Shown one piece after another: positions 17,349-22,722 of a DNA stretch of 64,000 nucleotides. The stretch lies in assembly GCF_001436295.1 (NCBI RefSeq), contig NZ_AYYY01000063.1:150685-214684 (forward strand). Direction: 5' to 3'. This stretch comes from Paucilactobacillus vaccinostercus DSM 20634. Lineage in GTDB: Bacteria > Bacillota > Bacilli > Lactobacillales > Lactobacillaceae. Below the pieces are notes generated by a model, which made no database searches, was not told the origin of the DNA, and saw only the letters and a list, made by a program, of their open reading frames with translations. Within the stretch, counting starts at the first letter, position 1; every line of letters begins with the position of its first letter. The translations under genes and the position numbers were made by a program.

Positions 17349-18671
17349 TTACTTAGTATAGTCAATATTTTTCGTTTCTTTGGTCAGTGCTAAGGCAACG
17401 AAGGAAAAGACGGCCATTACACCAAGGTAGAGACCAACATACTTGACACCCCAAGTATCGGCGAGCCAAGTAGCGATTGTTGGCGCAAAGGCTGCACCGA
17501 TAATTGCTGCGAGGTTGTATGCGAGTGCCGACCCCGAGTAGCGAACCTTGGTGGAAAAGAGTTCGGGAAGTAAGGCCCCGACAGGTCCGTAAATGAAGCC
17601 CATTAGGAAAAAGCCAATCACGAGAAATGTGAGTGCCCCACCAGTGTTATGCTGACCACTGAGGAGGTAAGGGAAGGCAAACGAAAAGACGACGAGCGCA
17701 GCGGAAATGGTCATGAGCATCTTTTTGCGACCCCAGAAATCAGCCAAGTATGATGATGCTAAGATCATGGCGGCAAAAACAACGATTGCGGTCATGAGTA
17801 GTAAGAGATAAGCACGATTAGAGAAGCCTAAGGTGGTTGTTGCATAGGTCAATGACCAAGTCGAGAGGGTATAGAAAAGGGTATAGGTTACCGAAACGAT
17901 AAAGGTTCCTTTGAGAATTTGACGCCAGCTAGTTCTAAAGACATCTTTCAATGGTGATTTTGTAACTTGCTGTTTTTCTTGTGCTAGTCGGAAAAGCGGT
18001 GTTTCCTGCATTTTTTCACGAACCCATAGGCCGATGGCAACCATCACGAACGAGGCTAGAAAAGGAATTCGCCAACCAAAGCTTAGCATTTGTGCGGGGG
18101 TTAAGAATGATTCCAAGACGAAGAACAGGCCATTGCAGAGGAAAAAGCCCAATGGTGCACCGAGTTCTGGAAATGATCCATAGGGCGCGCGTTTTCTTTT
18201 GGGCGCGTTTTCTGTGGCGACTAGTACGGCGCCGGACCATTCACCGCCAAGACCGATTCCTTGTACGAAGCGACAAAGGCAAAGGAGTAGGACGGCTGAA
18301 AAGCCGAGAGTCGCGTAACCGGGAAGAAAGCCAATGAGGACAGTTGAAAATCCCATGAGAACTAGTGAAACTAGTAACGTTTTTTTTCGACCGATTTTGT
18401 CACCAAAATGACCAAAGACAAAGGATCCTAACGGTCGGGCGACAAATGAAACACCAAAGGTCAGCAAACTAAGTAACACCGCAATTGCGGGGGTCATAGT
18501 TGGAAAAAAGACTTTGGGAAAGTAGGCAGCTGCCGCGGTCCCATAGGCGTAAAAATCGTAAAATTCAACCGCGGTCCCAATCATAGATGCTAGGATGACG
18601 GTTTTAACGGAATCTCGCTTGAGTTTGGTTGTTTGACTCGTATGTAATGTTGTAGGTGTAACTGTTTCCAT
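17349..18671 (-). CDS. MHS-family (MFS) metabolite:proton symporter
   Basis: This is a 440-residue, 12-helix major facilitator of the metabolite:H+ symporter family (CitA, KgtP, ShiA, ProP relatives). Typical motifs are EFYDFYAYGTAAA in helix 1, the loop 2-3 motif GHFGDKIGRKKTLL, and QGIGLGGEWSGAVL in helix 4. An earlier GTG (18680) overlaps the GAGGAG ribosome site, so the ATG at 18671 is chosen. The neighbouring TCA operon and a shared upstream element suggest citrate or another di/tricarboxylate as substrate, but this is inference. Its leader contains a short translated ORF and a terminator, suggesting attenuation. Confidence 0.85.
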   Translation of the reverse strand: METVTPTTLHTSQTTKLKRDSVKTVILASMIGTAVEFYDFYAYGTAAAAYFPKVFFPTMTPAIAVLLSLLTFGVSFVARPLGSFVFGHFGDKIGRKKTLLVSLVLMGFSTVLIGFLPGYATLGFSAVLLLCLCRFVQGIGLGGEWSGAVLVATENAPKRKRAPYGSFPELGAPLGFFLCNGLFFVLESFLTPAQMLSFGWRIPFLASFVMVAIGLWVREKMQETPLFRLAQEKQQVTKSPLKDVFRTSWRQILKGTFIVSVTYTLFYTLSTWSLTYATTTLGFSNRAYLLLLMTAIVVFAAMILASSYLADFWGRKKMLMTISAALVVFSFAFPYLLSGQHNTGGALTFLVIGFFLMGFIYGPVGALLPELFSTKVRYSGSALAYNLAAIIGAAFAPTIATWLADTWGVKYVGLYLGVMAVFSFVALALTKETKNIDYTK

Positions 18672-18716
18672 ATAATTCACTCCTCAATTATGTATGCCGT
18701 TGGTATTAAGTACAAT

Positions 18717-18742
18717 AAAAAACTGATCGATGATTTGCGATC
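18717..18742 (-). terminator. Weak hairpin with U tract in transporter leader
   Basis: On the minus strand GATCG and CGATC pair around eight bases and run into AGTTTTTT. The stem is only five pairs. It lies between the stronger terminator and the transporter start. Confidence 0.3.
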
Positions 18743-18781
18743 CTCGCCTCCTAGAGGGTGATGTTAGTGATTTAGACAAAT

Positions 18782-18814
18782 AAAAAAGCCAAGAGCAACA
18801 AAACAGCTCTTGGC
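18782..18814 (-). terminator. Attenuator terminator in MHS transporter leader
   Basis: On the minus strand GCCAAGAGC and GCTCTTGGC form a perfect nine-pair stem followed by TTTTTT. It lies about 110 bases upstream of the transporter start and downstream of the transporter's own promoter, so it would stop most transcripts unless it is prevented from forming. Confidence 0.8.
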
Positions 18815-18854
18815 GAAACCAACGCTGTCCGCGGAGAAGTGCGGACAATCAAAA

Positions 18855-18920
18855 CTATCGCCCACACTTGGTAATTGTATGGTCGATAATAATGTTAACT
18901 TGTACGCTGGTTAAATTCAT
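18855..18920 (-). CDS. Candidate 21-residue leader peptide of the transporter
   Basis: On the minus strand, ATG (18920) opens a 21-codon frame beginning MNLTSVQVNI and ending at TAG (18857-18855). AGGAG lies 9 bases upstream. The peptide is rich in Ile (four codons) and Thr (three). It starts about 28 bases after the predicted transcription start and ends 41 bases before the terminator stem. Its early codons can pair (18905-18912) with a segment at 18817-18824 next to the terminator. This layout is typical of ribosome-controlled attenuation. No homologue is recognised. Confidence 0.5.
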   Translation of the reverse strand: MNLTSVQVNIIIDHTITKCGR

Positions 18921-18954
18921 TTATCAGGACTCCTAACATCAATTTGATGTCGTT

Positions 18955-18983
18955 AGCATACGCCTGAAAGTAAGATTTGTAAA
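18955..18983 (-). promoter_or_regulatory. Promoter of the MHS transporter leader
   Basis: On the minus strand TTTACA (18983-18978) and TATGCT (18960-18955) are spaced by exactly 17 bases. Transcription would begin near 18948, giving a leader of about 275 bases. Confidence 0.6.
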
Positions 18984-19026
18984 TGGCAAAATAATTAGAA
19001 AATGAAAAAAATCTAATGTTTCTGTG

Positions 19027-19045
19027 TCGACTAACTTGATGAAAC
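19027..19045. promoter_or_regulatory. Element shared with the acnA operon promoter
   Basis: TCGACTAACTTGATGAAAC here matches TCGTCTAACTTGACGAAAC at 11336-11354 in 17 of 19 positions. It lies about 80-95 bases upstream of the transporter's predicted start site and on the far side of the divergent membrane gene's promoter. It is a candidate binding site for a common regulator. Confidence 0.4.
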
Positions 19046-19277
19046 GTGAGCAAGACTAGTTTGTGTAAAAAATATTTTTTGCTGCACTAAAGGGAATACA
19101 TTTTGTGGTGGAAATAAAAATAATGACATAATTAGGTGGATGGAATTAATTGATATTATTAGTTTTAATCCGCTTCCAGACAAATGAAAGAAGCAGTGAA
19201 AACGGATACGAATAAGTTTTCACAATGTTTTCATTTATAAAAAAGTCTTATTTTTATTGTTTAATCGTCAAAATATT
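19046..19277. other. AT-rich intergenic stretch with a cre-like site
   Basis: No gene is visible. TGAAAACGGATACG (19197-19210) fits the internal positions of the CcpA cre consensus WTGNAANCGNWNNCW, failing only the two outer W positions. It lies about 75 bases before the -10 of the following gene. Confidence 0.3.
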
Positions 19278-19288
19278 TATGCTATAAT
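19278..19288 (+). promoter_or_regulatory. Extended -10 promoter of small membrane protein gene
   Basis: TTATGC runs straight into a perfect TATAAT (19283-19288), giving a TRTGn extended -10. No convincing -35 is present. The start near 19295 excludes the earlier in-frame TTG at 19257 as a start codon. Confidence 0.6.
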
Positions 19289-19322
19289 TTTGGACATTCT
19301 AACGGTGAGAGGGTGTCGGATA

Positions 19323-19751
19323 ATGGAGCGGGTTGCAAAATCAACAATGACAAAGAAATGGATGTTGGCGATGATATCGCTTGGCGTATTGGTCGTTATT
19401 TTTGTGCTGTGGCTGTTACGTCCGGACCTATTAACTTCACCAACCGTCGTCGGCAATAAATGGTTTAACATCTATTTGGTTGTTGGGACTTGGGCGGTCG
19501 TTCATGCAATATTCAACGCAATTGAGCGCGGAATCGTTGCTTTACCGCAGTTGATGGCGCCGACCTTCGATAGAACGATCGGTCCGCAAGAGGCTGCCGA
19601 AAACCGACTGGGTTGGTTTTCCCTGATGACATTGATCATCATTCCCATTGTCTCGGTGCCGGTTATGCTGTCACTACACCTCGAACTCAGCAGTACTCAG
19701 TCGCTGGTCTCGTTACTACATGAGGGTGCTTTACTTACAATTGGATACTAA
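19323..19751 (+). CDS. Small membrane protein of unknown function
   Basis: This 142-residue protein is not recognised. It has three hydrophobic segments (about residues 14-30, 46-62 and 98-118 from the ATG at 19323), the second followed by a short amphipathic stretch, IERGIVALPQLMAPTFDRTIG. GAGAGGG is 9 bases before the ATG. It is divergent from the MHS transporter and shares the 650-base regulatory region between them, and it ends at its own terminator. No function can be assigned. Confidence 0.7.
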   Translation: MERVAKSTMTKKWMLAMISLGVLVVIFVLWLLRPDLLTSPTVVGNKWFNIYLVVGTWAVVHAIFNAIERGIVALPQLMAPTFDRTIGPQEAAENRLGWFSLMTLIIIPIVSVPVMLSLHLELSSTQSLVSLLHEGALLTIGY

Positions 19752-19785
19752 AAAACGATCCTCAGTTGAATGGGGATCGTTTTTT
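19751..19785 (+). terminator. Terminator after small membrane protein gene
   Basis: AAAACGATCC pairs with GGATCGTTTT around an 11-base loop and ends in six T residues. Confidence 0.85.
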
Positions 19786-19902
19786 CGCTATTAGGGGTAT
19801 AGGATAGTACTTCTTAAACAATATTCCAAAAATATAAAATATCATTGGCAAGATGGCTTAAGACAAACTCAATTAACATAACCAAACTGGGAGAAAGCAG
19901 TT

Positions 19903-19962
19903 ATGATTATTGTAAGAGATGTTATACCAATAATTATAAAATTACAAGTAAAACATTCTTAA
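19903..19962 (+). CDS. Possible 19-residue ORF
   Basis: ATG at 19903 is preceded by GGGAG at a 9-base distance and reads 19 codons (MIIVRDVIPIIIKLQVKHS) before TAA. It is hydrophobic with a basic end. No promoter is clear. The surrounding AT-rich region (19786-19982) holds nothing else recognisable. It may be coincidental. Confidence 0.2.
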   Translation: MIIVRDVIPIIIKLQVKHS

Positions 19963-19982
19963 AATATATATAACGACTAAAT

Positions 19983-20023
19983 AAAAAAAGTCGATCACTA
20001 GCCAAAAGGCTCCGAGATCAACT
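19983..20023 (-). terminator. Terminator of tRNA-Gln
   Basis: On the minus strand AGTTGATC...AGCC pairs with GGCT...GATCGACT and is followed by seven T residues. Confidence 0.85.
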
Positions 20024-20028
20024 TACAA

Positions 20029-20101
20029 TTGGGCATACTGGGCTCGAACCAGTAAATTACGGATTCAGAGTCCGCTGCCTTACCAATTTGGCGAATGCCC
20101 A
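20029..20101 (-). tRNA. tRNA-Gln (anticodon CTG)
   Basis: On the minus strand the acceptor TGGGCAT (20101-20095) pairs perfectly with ATGCCCA (20036-20030), with A as discriminator. The anticodon stem GCGGA/TCCGT closes the loop CTCTGAA, giving anticodon CTG (codon CAG). The T arm has GGTTCGAGCC. This isoacceptor reads only CAG. Confidence 0.9.
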
Positions 20102-20136
20102 ATGATTTTCTTCGCTATCGCTAACGAACGATAATA

Positions 20137-20165
20137 ATTATACAAAATCATTCGACCAGATTCAA
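20137..20165 (-). promoter_or_regulatory. Promoter of tRNA-Gln
   Basis: On the minus strand TTGAAT (20165-20160) and a perfect TATAAT (20142-20137) are spaced by 17 bases, about 36 bases before the tRNA. Confidence 0.75.
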
Positions 20166-20211
20166 CCATTCTTTTTGAAAAAATAATAAATTATCCAAAA
20201 TAAGTCTAATT

Positions 20212-20220
20212 TGGTACAAT
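20212..20220 (+). promoter_or_regulatory. Extended -10 promoter
   Basis: TGG-TACAAT is an extended -10 located 32 bases before the start of the following hypothetical gene. Confidence 0.5.
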
Positions 20221-20251
20221 GACAGGGAGAGAATTAAGGAGGAAGTACAAA

Positions 20252-20581
20252 ATGGCAAGTAATTCTGATTCAATTTACTATCTACTGACGCATATGCAAT
20301 CCCAACCTGAGCTATTTACGGCTGAACCTCTCCGGTATGGTAATGTCATTACACTAAGTGTTCCAGATACATTTAAGGTCGCGGACGCGGATATCTATTT
20401 TCCCGATCAAAAGTTAATGGTTAACCGCTTGAGTGTTGATTTTGTCGCAAAAAATGGGGAGTTATTGGATTTCTTTTATGACATGACAAAGCAGGAGATT
20501 CCTAACTACCATGATGTGTGGGTGACAACGTCGCACTTGGTCGCTAAGGGACGTTACTTAGTTGAATTATCTTTCGAATAA
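20252..20581 (+). CDS. Hypothetical protein between two tRNA genes
   Basis: This 109-residue soluble protein is not recognised. The ATG at 20252 follows a perfect AAGGAGG, so a longer frame from 20219 is rejected. The sequence has no signal peptide or membrane span. It looks like a mixed alpha/beta fold with several beta-prone segments (NVITLSVPDTF, DIYFPDQKLMVNRLSVDFV, GRYLVELSF). It lies between the divergently oriented tRNA-Gln and tRNA-Glu genes, and the tRNA-Glu promoter begins four bases after its stop. No function can be assigned. Confidence 0.75.
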   Translation: MASNSDSIYYLLTHMQSQPELFTAEPLRYGNVITLSVPDTFKVADADIYFPDQKLMVNRLSVDFVAKNGELLDFFYDMTKQEIPNYHDVWVTTSHLVAKGRYLVELSFE

Positions 20582-20584
20582 TTC

Positions 20585-20613
20585 TTGACACTGTCTCCTA
20601 TTATCGATATACT
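20585..20613 (+). promoter_or_regulatory. Promoter of tRNA-Glu
   Basis: Perfect TTGACA and TATACT are spaced by exactly 17 bases, 15 bases upstream of the tRNA. Confidence 0.85.
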
Positions 20614-20627
20614 ATTTATTGTATTTT

Positions 20628-20700
20628 TGCCCGCTGGTCAAATTGGTTAAGACGTCGCCCTCTCAAGGCGGAGTTACGGGTTCGATCCCCGTGCGGGTGA
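20628..20700 (+). tRNA. tRNA-Glu (anticodon CTC)
   Basis: The acceptor TGCCCGC (20628-20634) pairs with GCGGGTG (20693-20699), with wobble pairs at positions 1-72 and 2-71. The anticodon loop CTCTCAA, closed by TCGCC/GGCGG, gives anticodon CTC (codon GAG). The T arm ACGGG-TTCGATC-CCCGT is perfect. The weak first pairs are unusual for a tRNA but resemble other Firmicute Glu tRNAs with a G-U at 2-71. Confidence 0.88.
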
Positions 20701-20706
20701 TATTCA

Positions 20707-20739
20707 AGCTACCAGATGTTTTCTGGTAGCTCTTTTTTT
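20707..20739 (+). terminator. Terminator of tRNA-Glu
   Basis: AGCTACCAGA pairs perfectly with TCTGGTAGCT and is followed by seven T residues. Confidence 0.9.
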
Positions 20740-20898
20740 ATCCTTTAAAGCTTGATATAGCAAGTCATTGGTCCATGTTGACAGATTATATCAATGGCGA
20801 GCTGGGCCTCAGATTACGACTAAGTCGCCCTAATTGAAAAGAAATCAAAGATGTTGACAATAGAATGCTAAACCTGATTAAAAGTAAGCTGTTGGGAA
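20740..20898. other. Intergenic stretch, no gene seen
   Basis: The stretch contains two TTGACA sequences (about 20777 and 20854), neither followed by a convincing -10 at the right spacing. No ORF, tRNA or known riboswitch was recognised. Confidence 0.4.
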
Positions 20899-20913
20899 AG
20901 TTTTCAAAAAATG
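20899..20913 (+). promoter_or_regulatory. CodY-like box, distal
   Basis: AGTTTTCAAAAAATG matches the CodY consensus AATTTTCWGAAAATT at 12 of 15 positions, about 110 bases before the aminotransferase -35. Confidence 0.3.
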
Positions 20914-20987
20914 AGAAGATATTAAGCGAAATATGTAAAATTTAAATTATACAACGGGCTTGAAATAGCACCATTAGTATCATGTCC

Positions 20988-21002
20988 ATTTTTTTGAAAA
21001 CT
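20988..21002 (+). promoter_or_regulatory. CodY-like box, proximal
   Basis: ATTTTTTTGAAAACT matches the CodY consensus at 12 of 15 positions and abuts the -35 of the aminotransferase promoter, a position that would allow repression. Confidence 0.35.
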
Positions 21003-21005
21003 TAC

Positions 21006-21034
21006 TTGACATCTTCTCCTAATGTGACTAGACT
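21006..21034 (+). promoter_or_regulatory. Promoter of the branched-chain aminotransferase
   Basis: TTGACA and TAGACT are spaced by 17 bases. A perfect inverted repeat AATTCT-CGTT-AGAATT (21042-21057) lies on the predicted transcription start. Confidence 0.7.
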
Positions 21035-21095
21035 TTTATTAAATTCTCGTTAGAATTGTGAGAGTTCAATACATATTTCTTTGGAGGCATCATTT

Positions 21096-22130
21096 ATGAC
21101 AAAAGCACCAGAACCGTCAACGATTGATTGGAAGAACTTAGGTTTTGAATACATGGACTTACCATTTCGCTACTTAGCTCATTGGAAAGACGGCCAGTGG
21201 GATGAAGGCGAGCTGACAGAAGACTCAACACTACATATTAGTGAGGGTGCGACAGCACTCCACTATGGGCAAGCAGATTTTGAAGGATTGAAGGCTTACC
21301 GGACAAAGAATAACGAAATTCAATTGTTCCGGCCCGATCAAAACGCCCAACGGATGCAAAACAGTTGTAAGCGGCTGTTAATGCCAACGATGCCGGCTGA
21401 TCGTTTTATTGATGCAGCAATGCAAGTGGTTAAAGCAAATGAAGACTTTGTACCACCTTATGGTACTGGTGGCACGCTTTATCTCCGACCACTCATGATT
21501 GGTGTTGGTGGTACCATTGGGGTTCACGCTGCACCTGAATATATCTTTACGATCTTTGCAATGCCGGTTGGGGCCTACTACAAGGGTGGCGTTAAGCCGA
21601 CAAACTTTACGACTTCATATTATGACCGTGCTGCGCCTCATGGTACGGGGCAAAGCAAAGTGGGTGGTAACTACGGGAGTAGCTTGCTTCCTGGTGATGA
21701 AGCACATAAAGCGGGTTACTCTGATGTGGTTTATCTCGATCCGGCAACCCATACTAAGATTGAAGAAGCCGGTTCTGCAAACTTCTTTGGTATTACTAAG
21801 GATGATAAATTTGTAACACCAAAATCAGATTCTATTTTACCAAGTGTCACAAAGCGGTCGTTACTGTTTCTTGCAAAAAATCGACTGGGTCTGGAAACAG
21901 AAGAAGGCGATGTCTTTATCGATGATCTTGATCGGTTCAAGGAAGCTGGTGCGATGGGAACCGCAGCCGTAATTGCACCAATTGGTGGCATTGAGTACAA
22001 GGATGACTTGCATGTCTTTTACAGTGAGACTGAGGTCGGTCCAATTACTCAAAAACTATACAATGAACTTACCGGGATCCAATTTGGTGATATTGAAGCT
22101 CCCGAAGGCTGGATTTATAAAGTTAAATAG
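21096..22130 (+). CDS. bcaT: Branched-chain amino acid aminotransferase
   Basis: This is a 344-residue PLP enzyme of fold type IV that transfers amino groups between Leu, Ile or Val and 2-oxoglutarate. Lys188 in the SKVGGNYG motif is the PLP Schiff-base lysine. Other BCAT signatures are LHYGQADFEGLKAYR, TLYLRPLMIG and EEAGSANFFGI. TTGGAGG precedes the ATG at 21096. An upstream in-frame TTG overlaps that site and is rejected. The gene is monocistronic. CodY-like boxes upstream would suit repression under amino-acid excess. Confidence 0.95.
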   Translation: MTKAPEPSTIDWKNLGFEYMDLPFRYLAHWKDGQWDEGELTEDSTLHISEGATALHYGQADFEGLKAYRTKNNEIQLFRPDQNAQRMQNSCKRLLMPTMPADRFIDAAMQVVKANEDFVPPYGTGGTLYLRPLMIGVGGTIGVHAAPEYIFTIFAMPVGAYYKGGVKPTNFTTSYYDRAAPHGTGQSKVGGNYGSSLLPGDEAHKAGYSDVVYLDPATHTKIEEAGSANFFGITKDDKFVTPKSDSILPSVTKRSLLFLAKNRLGLETEEGDVFIDDLDRFKEAGAMGTAAVIAPIGGIEYKDDLHVFYSETEVGPITQKLYNELTGIQFGDIEAPEGWIYKVK

Positions 22131-22152
22131 CCAAGTAAATTGCACTCGGCTC

Positions 22153-22187
22153 AAAGCGTGTATCTTCCTCAAGATGCACGCTTTTTT
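22153..22187 (+). terminator. Terminator after bcaT
   Basis: AAAGCGTG-ATCTT pairs with AAGAT-CACGCTTT and is followed by T residues. Confidence 0.88.
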
Positions 22188-22193
22188 ATATGA

Positions 22194-22222
22194 TTGACTT
22201 TTTGTAAGTAAAAGTGTAAGTT
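22194..22222 (+). promoter_or_regulatory. Weak promoter of the MarR-ABC operon
   Basis: TTGACT and TAAGTT are spaced by 17 bases, upstream of the palindromic operator at 22232-22243. The -10 is poor. Confidence 0.35.
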
Positions 22223-22231
22223 AAGAAACCG

Positions 22232-22243
22232 TTAGGTACCTAA
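22232..22243. promoter_or_regulatory. Palindromic MarR operator
   Basis: TTAGGTACCTAA is a perfect 12-base palindrome directly downstream of the putative -10 and 24 bases before the marR start codon, a position that fits autorepression by the encoded regulator. Confidence 0.55.
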
Positions 22244-22266
22244 GTGTTTATGTAAAGGAGTCAATT

Positions 22267-22722
22267 ATGAACGATGAATATAGTGATTTATCGCAGGAGA
22301 TGTTTCATCTGATGCAAACGATGAGGCGAATGAGCCTCGTTAAAATGAAGTCTCAACATGGGATTCATCATGGTCAAGGGCATGTTTTAGGCATGTTAAT
22401 GAAGCATAACGATGTTGCGCAAAAAGAACTCGCCCAATGGCTCAACATCCGCCCAGCTTCGTTAACGGATCTACTTGAAAAATTGGAACGTGATCAGTTG
22501 ATCGTTCGGTCCCGAGATCAAAATGATCGACGGGTGGTGCGGGTATCGATTACTGAGAAGGGGCAACAAATCGTACGGCAAAATATTCAAGTTCGCCGAG
22601 AGATTGAAGCAACGATGTTTGGGAGCTTGTCGGGAAGTGAGATCCAAACGATGACGACGATCTTGCAAAAAATGTCTCAATCGTTACAGCAACAAATTAA
22701 GAAAGCAGGCGATGGTCAATGA
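22267..22722 (+). CDS. MarR-family regulator of the ABC exporter operon
   Basis: This 151-residue winged-helix protein has the MarR core QKELAQWLNIRPASLTDLLEKLERDQLIVRSRDQNDRRVVRVSITEKG at about residues 40-87. AAAGGAG lies before the ATG. Its stop overlaps the start of the first ABC half-transporter (ATGA), so regulator and exporter are coupled. It probably represses this operon through the palindrome at 22232-22243 and is released by a compound the exporter removes. The ligand is unknown. Confidence 0.88.
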   Translation: MNDEYSDLSQEMFHLMQTMRRMSLVKMKSQHGIHHGQGHVLGMLMKHNDVAQKELAQWLNIRPASLTDLLEKLERDQLIVRSRDQNDRRVVRVSITEKGQQIVRQNIQVRREIEATMFGSLSGSEIQTMTTILQKMSQSLQQQIKKAGDGQ

